A stretch of 64,000 nt of DNA from Echinometra lucunter. Lineage: Eukaryota > Echinodermata > Echinoidea > Camarodonta > Echinometridae. Numbering within the stretch: position 1 is the first letter of the stretch; each line of letters opens with the position of its first letter. The DNA lies in assembly GCA_029962745.1 (NCBI GenBank), contig CM057162.1, positions 5,215,802 through 5,279,801 of the forward strand. Direction: 5' to 3'. The translations under genes and the position numbers were made by a program. Under the pieces are notes generated by a model. The model ran no database searches. It was given only the letters and a program-made list of their open reading frames with translations, and had not been told where the DNA came from. This document shows, in pieces, positions 1-12,029 of this stretch.

Positions 1-1225
1 AATTCTTATCTATTCTCCTTTTCATGTTGAGATTGCACTCTCTATCTTTTCTTGTTTGTAATGACTGCCCCAAAAGGCCACAATAATAACCTCACACATA
101 CTGTTTGCTGCATAGTGATCTGTTATTAGCAAGTTTGGAGCATGCGAAAAAATCATCCGTCATTGTAAAAAAAAAAAAAAACAAAAAAAACAAACAAAGA
201 AAGAAACAAATACAAAGCCTAAGATCAAGAAACAAAAATCCAGATTCGCGCTTAATAAAGTTTCGAACCTAAAATCTCCCCGTTAAGGAGGGCTGTATGC
301 TGCTTCACTACCATCCTCCAGTTCATCTTTGCGCTTTATCCTTTCATGTTTGCAATGACTGCTGCCACAAGGCCAAAATAATAACCTCACACATACTGTC
401 TGCGGCATAGAGATTTCTTATTAGCAAGTTTTGGAGCATGCTGGAAAGAAATCAATTACTGAAAAACAAATAAATGAAACAAAAGGGAAAACCCAAACAA
501 AAAATGGTGCTTCCTGGGTTTTGAACCCAAAATCTCTCCATCAAGCTAGGAGATGCGAGTCAATCACTCTATGCAGAGAGCTATACGCTGCCTCACTACC
601 ACCCTCCAGTTTATCCTTTCCTGTTTGAAAATGACCGCGGCCAAAAAAGCAAATAATAACCTCACACATACAATTTACTACGTCGGGATTTTTTATTAAA
701 AAGTTTGGAGCATGCAAAAATGAAATCAGTTATACTAAAAAAAAAAAAAAAGGAAGAAGAAACAAAATGGAAAACCCAAACAAAACAGGTGCTTCCTGGG
801 CATCGAACCCTAAATATCCTTGTCGAGGAGATGCGAGCCAATCGCTCTGTCCAGAGGGGTACACGTTGCCTCACCGCAGTCTTTCAGTTCATCTTCACCC
901 TTTATCTTTTCCTGTTAGCAAGTTCGCAATGACTGCCGCAAAAAGCCAAAATAATAACTTCACACTGTTTGAGAGAGATTTTTTAAAACTTTAAGTTGGG
1001 GCATACGAAAACATCCGTTAATGTAAAAAAAAATCAATGAAACATAATGAAACAAAACAGAAAAAACCCGTACTGAAACAGAAATGAATGCTTCATGGGT
1101 TTCGAACCCATGAAGCGAAATCTCCACATTGCGAGTCAATCGCTCGAGATGCAGAGTGCTACGCTGACCCTCTACGAGCCTCCAGGGTATTTTGGCACCC
1201 TTTATTCTTTCCGATTTGTGATGAT
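1..1225. repeat. Tandem satellite, about 290-bp unit, four diverged copies with tRNA-like segment
   Basis: Four head-to-tail copies start near 60, 353, 631 and 928, each at a motif like aatgactgc. Every copy has in order a block like aataataacctcacacatac, a block like aagtttggagcatgc, an A-rich tract, and a segment read on the minus strand that resembles a tRNA T arm (cgaaccc type). In the last copy, 1091-1115 is a 10-bp perfect stem around ttcga. The first 59 bases look like the tail of another copy, so the array continues to the left. Copies are clearly diverged and no open frame is conserved, so short ORFs here are noise. It is probably a tRNA-derived SINE that became tandemly amplified. 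Confidence 0.75.
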
Positions 1226-1674
1226 TTTTCAAATACATCCATTTTGCGCCACTCACGATCTAAAAGCGTGTTTTACACCGACGAGCATACACTTGTATCT
1301 CTGTCATATTAAATGTCTCTTTAAGGGGAAAAAAAAAAGAATTTTCTTTTCTGTACAATCCCAAAATAGCATGTACCTAAGGTCACATGCATGGTTTTTT
1401 GTTTTCTTTGTGGTTTTTTTTTTGTTGTTGTTGTATTACCGTACATCAATGCCTCAGTGACATACCAAAGATAAATCGGCTTTTGAAGGTGTCTTTTCAA
1501 AGTGAAGCTTAAAGGCATTCAAACTAGTCTTTCATATCTTGAAGACATCTTATTGTACTGAAAAGTCAATGTACCTCTTTGCTCCAGAGCTCTTCCACAA
1601 TCATGACTGAATGGGTTTCCATTGCAATGTTATTTTAAGCTCTCAGTAACGCCATCTTGTTGCCTTAGTGAAAG
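1226..1674. other. Non-coding spacer before assembly gap
   Basis: AT-rich unique-looking sequence with poly-A and poly-T runs. I see no gene, splice-consistent exon or repeat family here. Confidence 0.5.
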
Positions 1675-2174
1675 NNNNNNNNNNNNNNNNNNNNNNNNNN
1701 NNNNNNNNNNNNNNNNNNNNNNNNNNNNNNNNNNNNNNNNNNNNNNNNNNNNNNNNNNNNNNNNNNNNNNNNNNNNNNNNNNNNNNNNNNNNNNNNNNNN
1801 NNNNNNNNNNNNNNNNNNNNNNNNNNNNNNNNNNNNNNNNNNNNNNNNNNNNNNNNNNNNNNNNNNNNNNNNNNNNNNNNNNNNNNNNNNNNNNNNNNNN
1901 NNNNNNNNNNNNNNNNNNNNNNNNNNNNNNNNNNNNNNNNNNNNNNNNNNNNNNNNNNNNNNNNNNNNNNNNNNNNNNNNNNNNNNNNNNNNNNNNNNNN
2001 NNNNNNNNNNNNNNNNNNNNNNNNNNNNNNNNNNNNNNNNNNNNNNNNNNNNNNNNNNNNNNNNNNNNNNNNNNNNNNNNNNNNNNNNNNNNNNNNNNNN
2101 NNNNNNNNNNNNNNNNNNNNNNNNNNNNNNNNNNNNNNNNNNNNNNNNNNNNNNNNNNNNNNNNNNNNNNNNNN
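1675..2174. other. Assembly gap, 500 N
   Basis: Run of exactly 500 N, the same length as the two other gaps in the window, so the true size is unknown. Open frames that span it are artefacts. Confidence 0.99.
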
Positions 2175-5100
2175 GTTCAATTGCACTACCAAAGACTTTT
2201 GCAGTAGACTATTCTGATTACAGAAACAAAGATAGGAAGGAAGCTAAGGGAATCTGACTTAGCTGTTAGATCTAGAATCTACTCCTTCTCGGCATTTGCT
2301 ATCTCATCGTTTCTGGATGGTTACTCAAGCCAAGGTGAAGTTTCATCCTATCTTGATCTGTCTTTGAAACTCTGAAGACAGCAAACATGGCAAATCTTGT
2401 TTCTAATGACACCATCACATCACATGCATCAGAAATGTGCCGTTGTCACGTCAACAGGAACCACAAAAAATGTCTGCATGTTTTGCTGGGTAAGATGCCA
2501 AAACAATGTCAGTGAAAACTAAATCTGTCTACTAACCGGTCTGCCATCTAGTAGGCCTACTAATTCTATGACTGAAAAGGTCAAACTTAAAGACAGAATA
2601 GATATTGTACATGCAGGACTAACGTAGTTCTTACTACGAAGCTTGTCATTAACATTAAAGAATGGGAAATTGTTTTTGCTTTCTGAAATTATGTTTTTGT
2701 TACGAAGGATGTGCCCCAGTGTAACGTGTCTTTATTTTTTTTTTTTAGCAATCATCCCTATTCCCATGGAAATTTGGTACATTTTAATGTATTTATTTCT
2801 TTCCACATATCATTTGAGTATACAAAAAATTGCCAATTTAAATAATATAACAGTCAACATTATAGAAAGCAGAATGGAGGCTTATTGAAAACATTTATGT
2901 TTAACTATTTCATTTGCAATGGCTAACTCCTCTTGAAAAACAAGTTGATAGAGTTACTAGAGTACAGTTATAGTTAATATATTGTGCACAGTTAACACTT
3001 ATTGAATACATTTCTAAATTTTATGCCTCTGTACTTTAATTTTACTGTGAATTCATGAAGTCAACTTATGTTGTTGTATTTCGACAGATAATCATGAGGA
3101 CTTAACAACTGATGATGAAGAACTGAACTGAGAGGAACGAAAAAATTCCTGATTGCATCACGGTGAAAGAGGTAGACCTTAATATTTGTTTTCTATTGTT
3201 TCCCCACACATCTAGTGCGTGCAAAAATCGTAGAAAGCCATTGCTTTGAAGAAATCATACGTAAACTTCTTTTTTGCATTGACAGAACAAAATTATTTTA
3301 TTTGACCGGTAGAAAAACAAATATAATCAAAGCTACGAATTCTTTAGAATGTGGAAAACTTAAAATTGTTGCCATATTTCATGCAATATAGCTGCAGGTG
3401 AATAATGAGGTTTTAACCTCAATAGTTAACTGCAGTAATTACTTTATTTTTAATTACATATCTTATTGATGAAACAAATAGTTTATTTTGGAAAGAAAGC
3501 TCTGTGGACTCGTGATTGCCATTGCTTGTTGTTTAATTCTGCTCGAAGGCAGCGATACAAACGTGATGCCATTCGAATACGATTCATAATATAACCAACA
3601 GATATACAGAATACCAGAACAATCTGCCTTATTTGCTAGAATGCAGGGATACAAACGCCGTGCCATTTGGATCAATATTAAGGCACACTCAGACAATAAA
3701 CAATGATATGTCTCGCAGTTTTTAACACTTCTTTTAACATAAGGCAGTAATCAAACTCGACACTTTGTCTTGTGTCAAACTCATGAGAACACGGTCAGTC
3801 ATGTAAGTTAGTGTTTTAATACCGTTTTCGCAACATAGTAACTGGACTAATTTCAAGTATGCAAAAATATGCGGTTACCATTATTTATTACCGAACAAGC
3901 ACAGAGTAAACACTTTTATGCCTTTTGAGTGGCATAAGGACTGGTATAAATATTTATCAAGTGATTGCTGGGCGGTGGTAACTCGACCCAGCAAGCAGTT
4001 TACCTGCCAACAGGATGGTACCTAGAGTGGCAATTCGCATCTTTCTTGTGATGCTAATGCCCCCCAAAACACCTTCCACCCAATATTTAAAAAAAAAAAA
4101 AAAAATGTTGCTATTACAAGGGTTCCTGAGCACTGAGTTACACTAATTCATGTGTGCAAAAGCTTCCTTCATTCTTTTCCTTTTCCTTTCTTCTCCTCAG
4201 TGCGGGTGGTAGTAGCCATTTCTCTCTGATCCTTGCTATTGACAAGAATGATCAATTGCCCATGTTTTTACTGGGGCAATTGGCGGACAATTGTCCGCAA
4301 TGGGTGGACACTTGCCGCCGAGGTACAGGAGGTGATAAGGGCGAAAAACCAGCAAGATGCAATGGCAGGGCTCCCTTTGTCTGGGGGATATGCTGGGGAA
4401 AATTCCCTTATGGCCCACTTGGCGATTGTGTACAGTGCGACCGAGATGTTTCTCCACCACCAGACCATGGCGGCAATGTCCTGCCCGGGGGCTACATTCA
4501 ATTCCATTCGTTTCAATCACATCCATAACAAGGCAAACCAATATATACAATGCATAAACATTGAAGAGGGGCGTAAAGAAAAGAATGCGATTAGGAAACA
4601 AGACTAATGCTTAAAAATGCAGTGGTTGCAGGAGACATGATTTCCTTAAGTGATGCTAGCGCACTGATGTTTGTGTTCCTGAATGTAACCTGATCATGTA
4701 CTGTCTATCCATGTGTATTTCAAAGAAAGTTTGATCGACAGGTAATGCCATCCCTGATGAGGTGATTTGTCTATAACTCATTATCCACCTACATTGTTTG
4801 TCGTCTCAGTGTAAGGGACAGTCATACGCCTGCTGATATCTCTCAGGAAGTAGAGCCAATTGATTTCACTCCACAAGTGAATATGAGTGGAAGTGTCCTT
4901 GACCAGGGAATTGAGCTTGTTACTCCCTAGTCTTAGTGGGCTAAGGGCTATTCTGGTCCTCTTAATGCGTCCTCAAGCTTTGGCTCGGCGACTATGATAG
5001 AGTCCACATAGAGTAGAACCACTAACGTGGGGGCCACAAACATTCTGTCTACCTGCCTCTCCCTGTCCTCCAGCCTTGCACCTCCCTGGCCATGTCCCTG

Positions 5101-5537
5101 GATGCTGTATGGTGTGCCCAGCTGGAGACGGTTTGCTGCTGCAGTTCTCTCCTTGGCTAAGTACCAAGCAAGGGAGGAGGTTTGAAGTTGGTGTGTTTCG
5201 ACCTTCGTTATTCGTTATTTCCCACCTTATCATTCCATCTACTATTTAACTATGTAAGATTTGAGAGGACCTCTTCGAGGAGCAGCTAGGAGCACCGAGT
5301 AACTGAATCCTGAGTATAAAATGTGACTTTTGAGCTTGTTTATTACCACCACATGGTCAAATATTTCACTTCAGTCCCACCCATTGTCATTTTTGTATGT
5401 GGTACATTTGTTATTCATTACACAAACTATAATTCAAATGTTTTGGTCAGTTTAAGTTGGAGCCATCGTTGACCATCTGTATCGCATTTAGTTCCTGATC
5501 TTCTTTATTTTTTTGTCTGGCATCACCTCAATCATCC
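2175..5537. other. Intergenic region without recognisable gene
   Basis: AT-rich sequence with weak short open frames. Around 4154-4607 overlapping frames on both strands are open for about 120 codons, but none shows a recognisable domain or matching splice sites. A small possible terminal exon at 3088-3131 is too short to support. I see no RNA gene. Confidence 0.45.
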
Positions 5538-6281
5538 ATGGCTGATAACGTTAAGACAAGGTCATCCAGCACCAAGACGGCTGCTGACAAAAACATCATT
5601 ACTGCAGTTATTTTTGATATTCTCACGAACGATAATTTCTTGAGCCTTGTCCAGAAAGTTGTTGACCAGAGGTTATCCGAGTTGTCTACTGCTGTGGAGG
5701 AGCTGGAAGGCAAAGTTCTTGACCTAGCCCATGCCAATTACGAGAAAGACAAGAAGATTGATGTTCTAGAGGCTGCCCTTGAGTCTCAGGCAAGAGCCAT
5801 TGAGACACTGAAATCGAGAAGCAATGATCAAGAGCAGTATTCACGGCGAAATTGCCTCCGGTTCTTTGGGATTCAGGAGCAGCCCAACGAGGATACAGAC
5901 GAGACAGTTATTCAGCTGGTCAACGAGAAGCTTGGTGTAACAATGAAAAAGGCGGACATAGACCGTTCGCATAGGATCAAGCCGATGCCGAAGAACCAAC
6001 CAGCTGAAGGTCGCCGACCCCTTTCTCGTGCCAAATTTGTTTCATACAGGGTGCGTCAACTTGTGCTTCGTCAACGGAGAAAGCTGGCTGGCCTAAACAA
6101 ATCAATACAAGAAGATCTGACCAGCGCCAACGCCAAGCTTTTGAAGGAGACAAAGTCTTGTAGCAAGGTCAAGGAGGCTTGGTCAAGTGATGGGCGCATC
6201 ATTGCGCTCATCAAGGAGGCAGGGGGCCAATCAACAAAACGCCCAATCCATACCGCTGATGATCTCAAGAGACTTAAATGA
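5538..6281 (+). CDS. Non-LTR retrotransposon ORF1-type protein (247 aa)
   Basis: Intact single-exon ORF of 247 codons. Residues about 45-95 form a heptad-rich charged coiled coil (LSELSTAVEELEGKVLDLA region). It is followed by QYSRRNCLRFFGI near residue 100 and an RRM-like stretch with NEKLGVTMKKADIDRSHRIK, then a basic C-terminal part. This order (coiled coil, RRM-like fold, basic C-terminal domain) is that of L1/CR1-type ORF1 nucleic-acid-binding proteins, which package element RNA for retrotransposition. The 500 bases downstream are T-rich. No reverse transcriptase follows directly; the nearest is at 12140 on the same strand. It may be the ORF1 of the same element, now split (see findings). 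The start is the first ATG of the frame. Confidence 0.8.
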   Translation: MADNVKTRSSSTKTAADKNIITAVIFDILTNDNFLSLVQKVVDQRLSELSTAVEELEGKVLDLAHANYEKDKKIDVLEAALESQARAIETLKSRSNDQEQYSRRNCLRFFGIQEQPNEDTDETVIQLVNEKLGVTMKKADIDRSHRIKPMPKNQPAEGRRPLSRAKFVSYRVRQLVLRQRRKLAGLNKSIQEDLTSANAKLLKETKSCSKVKEAWSSDGRIIALIKEAGGQSTKRPIHTADDLKRLK

Positions 6282-6752
6282 TGTTCTTATCCAGCACTTT
6301 CCTTAATGCAGTTGTTGATTCTTTCATGTATTTTCTTCCACTTCCAACTTTTATTGGTCAAAGATATGCTCTTGGCTGTTTTTTGCTATTTCCTTGTGAA
6401 CTTTTAACTTTTTAACACTTTTTTTTTTCAGTCTAGTTGTTGCTGTTGTTTTGTTTTTATTTTATTTTTTTATTTGTTGTAGTTTTTGTTGTTGTCTACA
6501 ATATCTTTTACACTTGATTTTATCTAGTATGTCCTTTATTCTTAAGTATTTAGCGTTTTCATTTAGGCTATTTATATTTCTGCAATGCTTGCTATTCTTT
6601 TTTCTGGTAGTCTTTTATACTATGGTTTGCATATTTCATGTATTCATGTTGCTACTTTTGTGTGCTAGTGTGTGTAGTTTATTTGTGTGTATGGTTACGG
6701 TATGCTTGCTTGTGTGTTTTTGTTTGTCTAGGCCTGGCTTTGCTTTCAACTA
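6282..6752 (+). other. T-rich spacer downstream of LINE ORF1
   Basis: Strongly T-rich on the plus strand with repeated ttgttgtttt-like motifs and no stop-free coding frame of known type. Its position suits the inter-ORF or 3' part of the LINE carrying the ORF1. Confidence 0.45.
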
Positions 6753-6800
6753 TGATATGTGAGCCGTCGCGCGAAAACCAGACTATAGGTGAAAAGCAAG
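6753..6800 (+). repeat. Terminal-repeat-like motif, left copy
   Basis: Begins atatgtgagcc, then a gaaaa core, then tataggtgaaa. The same two 11-base blocks with nearly the same spacing occur on the minus strand at 12030-12092. The pair is therefore in inverted orientation, as terminal inverted repeats would be. Confidence 0.55.
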
Positions 6801-7011
6801 TGATTGGCTAGGACGCAATTTAATGCGCATACTTTTTTTTGTGGCGCGCCTGATCAGCTGTGATGAGTTGCGGGAAATTGTGCCAGCTGCGCTTCGACAA
6901 AATCGAGTCATCCGCGATCCGGTATTTCCCTGTTTTTAATTGTGCATGTGTGGATCAAATTGCATGAATATTTCAGTCAGAAAGGTGCAGATAATTCTCT
7001 CACGCATCAAG
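6765..7011 (+). promoter_or_regulatory. Possible promoter and non-coding first exon
   Basis: This is a local CpG-rich patch (gtcgcgcg, gtggcgcgcc, atccgcgatccgg) in AT-rich surroundings. It contains an inverted CCAAT box (gattggct near 6802) and ends at a strong splice donor, caag|gtaagt, at 7011/7012. It would serve the small three-exon candidate gene starting at 7829. This is inference only, because no transcript evidence is available. Confidence 0.3.
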
Positions 7012-7832
7012 GTAAGTTAAATGTGCTGTCGCTTGATTTCTTTTTATAATCATCGGTTCACAATATGTCAAAATGAATGTAACTTAAACGGGATGTGCGA
7101 ACCACTCGCAAATCAAGTTAAAACAAAGAACAAAAACTGCTGAAGTGACAGTGCTAGCCTAGCTTGTTACTAGATGTCTAGGCCTTGTAATGTTAGTGTT
7201 GTGTAGCTCTATCTAGATCTATGCCTGGCGAGCCGACACGCTCGGGTCGCCCTGTCCTTGGCTGTTGCAGCTCGCAGGTACTCTGCCGAGCAAGTCCTTT
7301 CTTCACTTGAGAGGACAAAAATGCAGATGGGGATTTATGCATTATCGAGTGGCAGAGGGTATCGTATAAAAAACTTAGTTTAGCTTGTTGGTCGGTGGAC
7401 GAATTTTTTTCTTTCTCTAAAAAAACCCCCTCCTGTTCATATTCTCACTCACTTCTGTTAATTATGAGATGTGTTGTATGAATTGGTATTTTTTTTTCGT
7501 GCTCTATGCTATAGCCAGTATGTTTTTTTGAAAGTTACCAAGTCTAACACGTTAGACTAAAAGTTAGGCTAAAATAGATACAAGATTAGTGACAGATTAA
7601 AATTCTGTTTAACAAGATGTAGCTGAATTTTTCATTATGTTTATTAGACGAAATCTTAACAAAATTACACTTTCCCAATATTCCAAGAAATATTTCTAAC
7701 GTTTAATTTTTTTTCTCGTGTATAGACTTACATAGTTGAGGTGTATGGTCTAGGGTGATGTAAATTGATTTTTTCCAGCAAATTTTGCTATCAAAATGAA
7801 TGTCACATTCTACTTTGTTGTATTGCAGACAC

Positions 7833-9447
7833 ATGGATTCACAGGGCAGCTGTGTTGGTGTAGTCAGTGCTGAAAATAGCAATACCATTTTTGCCGAAAA
7901 ATGTACTCGGAACCATGGAAGGCCCAGACCAGTGGACTGCTTTAGGTACTAAATAGGTAGGTCAGTCAGATTTTTTTTTCTACCCAGCAATAGGCCTATT
8001 ATACACAATAGTAAGACACGCTTCAAACATTGAAAAGAGCACATTTTCTTTTTGTATTTACTAGTATTTGTAGGCCTATTCTTCTGATTGCTTTATGAAG
8101 ATTTCTTGTGACGACTGCACAATTTCTTGTGGAAATTGGGGGGGGGGGGAATGATGTTGGGGAATTTTATGGAAGGTGGGGTTATGCAAACACATTTTTC
8201 CCCCTTGGTTTTTATTAGCATGTGTTGTATGTCAAAGTTAAGTTTTGAAAAATACAAAAAGGTTACAAACTATTAATCTTTAAAGATGACAAGTTATGTA
8301 CATATATAGGATCAAAATGAAAATGAAACAAAGTAATGAAATGTGTTTGAACTCTAATCGAAACAATAAAAAGACTTTTCATTTCAATCAATTTGTGTTG
8401 AAATGCTGTTACAGTTATCGCATTCATGCCATGCATTGTCTGAGTATTGAATGACAATATGAACATGTTTGATGTGATTTATGTTCACAGAAAGGCTGAA
8501 GCTGTCCAGTGCCTTTAGGATATATTCCTTGAACCTGCGTTTGTCCAGCCTGAAACCCTTGTACTGACCTACAGTTGGCAACAATACTTGAAGGCATCTG
8601 GGACTCGCCAATACCACTTCTTCAGGTGCATTTTGTTTGTTTTTTAAAGTGTGTGCCTAGTAGTAATGGTAGTCAACATGTACATTGTGGGCCCACAGTT
8701 CTAAAGCATGCCTTTCAACTGTGCAAAATTTTGCCCCATTTTCTTAGGTTTCTTGTTGGTAGGTACAGAAAAAATGTACAGAAAAATGTACAAAATATTT
8801 TTTTTTTCCTTTTCTTCTTTTTGAGGCTTCACTCTTCCCCGCAATCTTATTATTCTGGGCTTTTCCACTCCTTGTTTTGTTTTGTTTTTGTTTTTTGTAA
8901 TGATGACCCTTAAAATTTGATATTACTTAAATTTCAGCTTCTTTCGCCATTTGAGCAGAGGTCTTCAATCTAGAAACTAAATGACATGAAAATTGTAATG
9001 GAAACTCTACTTGGAGAAATGACTGTGTCGTCTATCACATTGTCAATCGTACACTTGGTACATGTTGTCAAAAGGAAAACAAAAGACAAGGCTATACTTG
9101 TCACAGTTTAATATAATATTAGGGAAGTAATCATTTGGTATTCTCAATCATGCAGGTTTGAGTCAGAACCAGGTGTTGTTAAGAGCCAAGAAATCCAGCA
9201 AGGAAAAAGAAGAGAGGTTCTCCCTTCTAATGAACTCTCCCAACAACCCAGTATTTCTGCAGATGCCCCCACTCAAGCCAGCAGCTGGACTTTCCCTCGA
9301 CTGCAAAAGGGACCTGTGGAAAGAGATCCGCCCATTCCTTGTGTGATAGACAACCGCTTGATGTGTACAGAGATGAACACCGACGAAAAACACCAGTACA
9401 TTCTGTTTTATCATCCAATGTTGATAAAGTTTGACCAGCAGGCATGA
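7833..9447 (+). CDS. Candidate three-exon gene, 151 aa, unknown function
   Basis: Built from splice signals. Exon A is 7829-7945 (acceptor ttgcag; ATG at 7833; ends tttag before gtact). Exon B is 8575-8625 (acceptor ctacag; ends ttcag before gtgca). Exon C is 9156-9447 (acceptor atgcag; ends at TGA). The phases agree (2, 2), giving 456 nt or 151 residues plus stop, and the 97-codon last exon is open. The protein begins MDSQGSCVGVVSAENSNTIF and has a polar middle. I recognise no domain, signal peptide or membrane segment. A CpG-rich patch with a donor at 7011 could be its first exon. It lies between the two inverted repeats at 6753 and 12092, so it might belong to a mobile element. The model could be wrong, since exon B is also open in another frame. 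Confidence 0.3.
8145..8154 (+). repeat. Short G homopolymer
   Basis: A run of G inside the intron between candidate exons A and B. Such poly-G runs recur through the window and are likely sites of assembly length error. Confidence 0.6.
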
Positions 9448-9833
9448 CTGTACACAGTGGGGGACAGTTGCCCCTCCCCCATTTTTTGGTTGCTGAAAAG
9501 TTTTATTTTTTTCAAATGAAAATTTTCCACAAAATCCACCTAAAGTGTGCACCAAATCCTTCAATTTCACTTTGAAATATGCAAAACCACCCTCAAGACC
9601 AGCTAGTTTGCTTTGCTTCCTCACTTTCGAGTTTCTTCCAAAATTTTTACACGCTTGAAGTTAGCAGAAAAGGACACAGAGGAGAGAAACTGCTACATTC
9701 TCTTTAACTTCCAGATATGATGTCTCGAGGAAGTTAATCTACTTACAGTATAAAATGCTTGTAATGCACTCAATTTGTGAAATGTGTGGAAAAAAATAGA
9801 ACCAATATTTACCATACACAAGTACTGTTTCTG

Positions 9834-10822
9834 TATGTGGGGTCCGCCCGCGAGGCCGAAGGCCCGCGAGACCGACTTTTTTTTTTTTTTTTTTTAAATC
9901 TTATTTTCCTTCATCAGGTGCCAAGTCGAGTGGTTTAAGGCGCCTTGTTGCAGCGGCGTAACAGGTGCCTGTTATCAGAAAGGGGGGGGGGGGGGCAGAG
10001 CCAAATATATCCCGGTAACTCCGTCTAGAATTAGTGGCGTAGCCAGGATTTCATTTTATGGGGCGGTAGTGAGCACGGGAAGCGCGTTCCCAAAGGGGGT
10101 GCAGGGAGGGGGGAGTGTCCCCCGCGAGAAGCGCGGAAGCTCCGACGTTCCTTTGAATCGTTCCTTGTCTGCTCCCGCTCATCTTAAGACGTCCTCCGCC
10201 TGTTATGGGGGGGGGGGTGGGGGCAGAGCCAAAAATGTCCCGGTAACTTAGTCCAGAATCAGTGGCTTTGCTAGGATTTCATTTTAGGGGGCGGTAGTGA
10301 GCACGGGAAGCGCGTGGCTGTCACCTATGTGGGGTCCGCCCGCGAGGCCGAAGGCCCGCGAGACCGACTTTTTTTTTTTTTTTTTAAATCTTATTTTCCT
10401 TCATCAGGTGCCGCGGTCGAGTGGTTTAAGGCGCCTTGTTGCAGCGGCGTAACAGGTGCCTGTTATCAGAAAAGGGGGGGGGGGGGGCAGAGCCAAATAT
10501 ATCCCGGTAACTCCGTCTAGAATTAGTGGCGTAGCTAGGATTTCATTTTATGGGGCGGTAGTGAGCACGGGAAGCGCGTTCCCAAGGGGGGTGCAGGGAG
10601 GGGGGAGTGTCCCCCGCGAGAAGCGCGGAAGCTCCGACGTTCCTTTGAATCGTTCCTTGTCTGCTCCCGCTCATCTTAAGACGTCCTCTGCCTGTTATCG
10701 GGGGGGGGGGGGGGTGGGGGCAGAGCCAAAAATGTCCCGGTAACTTAGTCCAGAATCAGTGGCTTTGCTAGGATTTCATTTTAGGGGGCGGTAGTGAGCA
10801 CGGGAAGCGCGTGGCTGTCACC
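9834..10822 (+). repeat. Tandem duplication of a 492-bp SINE-like unit
   Basis: Two nearly identical units, 9834-10325 and 10326-10822. Each begins tatgtggggtccgcccgcg, has a poly-T run, and then gtcgagtggtttaaggcg, which matches the A box and D arm of tRNA-Leu/Ser genes. Inside each unit a block of about 100 bp (poly-G, gcagagccaaa, gtcccggtaact or a variant, gatttcatttta, gtgagcacgggaagcgcgt) occurs twice. Differences between the two units are few (for example ccaagtcgag versus ccgcggtcgag), so the duplication is young. No clear B box was found. The GC-rich units stand out from the AT-rich surroundings. ORFs inside are by-products. Confidence 0.8.
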
Positions 10823-11509
10823 GTATGATTATTGCTACTTACAATTTGCACATTGTATAAATTATAACCGGGTTGTATGCACATTAATTTATTTTCTTTT
10901 ACTTTTGAATTGAAACAGAAATAAATGAGCAAGATCACAAATTAGATACTAGTATCTGAAAGTAAAAGCCTGATGTCGAGTAGATGAAGGAGTAAGGGCT
11001 AGAAGAGGTAATATCACAAAGACCAAAGTCAGCAATTGCATCTGATGTTGACAGTTCACGATGAAATTGCCCCAACTTCCTCCTCCCATCAGAATTTACA
11101 ATGCTTTTATTTGTTTTGTTTTAAAGCAGAATTGACCAAGGTTTCACTGAAAGATACTTTTAAGTAAGTGTAACAACCCAGTTTTAATTTTAGAATTTTA
11201 TGTACACATGTATGTCTGATTGTGGTAGACCTGTTTTATTGTGTGTGCATATCGTATGTTTGTGGGGTGCAGGTTAGGGCGTGCATGTTTTGTGCAAGGG
11301 TGTGTGAGGGTGTGTGTATGTGTGTGAGGGGGGGGGGCACTTGTTTGTAATGCAGTTGGAGGATAGGTGTGAGGGTGTGTGTGTGGGTGGGTTTGTTCAT
11401 GAAATGAGATGGGGTGAACCCCTCCCATACTCTCTTTTGCACTGGCAAATGAAAACTTGAAATTGCGTGTACTTTTCATAGGTGATGTTTAAGTATAATA
11501 TTATCTGCT

Positions 11510-11540
<31 letters not shown>

Positions 11541-12029
11541 GAGGGGGGTGACTGTGTGTGGGTGTGTGTGTGTGTGTGGGTTCATGAAATGAGATGCGTG
11601 AACCCCTCCCATACTCTCTAAAAATGCACTAAAAAATAAAAACTCTTGAAATTGCACTTTTCATAAGTGATGTTTTAGTATAATATCTGCATGTGCGTGT
11701 GTGGGTGAGTGCGTGGGTAAGTTTGTGTGAGTGTGGGGTTGGGTGTGCATGCACATCACATGCTTGCATTTAAATTTTCATGAATCTTTTAAAACAAAGA
11801 AATGAATACAACATTGGGTTGCACAGCACCCCTCCACCCTTCCATCAACATCAAACATAATTTGCCTGATTCATAAGGGTAAAAGGCCGAAACAGCCTAA
11901 TTGCGCGCGTGAGGGGGGGGGGGGGGGGGGGAGGGGGCATTTCAAGTGGCCATATCTAGAAGAAACATGTGAATTAGACTCTAATATTTCATGTGCACAT
12001 TGCACTTGTGTCCAAGTACCTATAAGCAA
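10823..12029. repeat. Non-coding spacer with GT-rich minisatellite duplication
   Basis: Contains GT-rich tracts near 11240-11390 and 11508-11580. A block starting at about 11396 (ttcatgaaatgagatg, then gaacccctcccatactctc, then cttttcata and tgatgttt) is repeated at 11580-11690, a diverged direct duplication of about 180 bp. There is a long poly-G run near 11913. No gene was seen. Confidence 0.6.

Noticed and set aside
1088..1190. Functional tRNA gene
   Set aside because: T-arm-like stem present, but no complete cloverleaf can be drawn; repeats of the unit show divergence in it.
1622..2257. Long frames across the N runs (also 13647-14339 and 41062-41880)
   Set aside because: They exist only because N cannot be read as stop.
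3088..3131. Possible acidic terminal exon after tttcgacag ending in TGA
   Set aside because: Only 14 codons and no partner exon with a matching phase recognised upstream.
4154..4607. Overlapping ORFs of about 120 codons on both strands
   Set aside because: All frames are open together, with no domain, signal or splice support.
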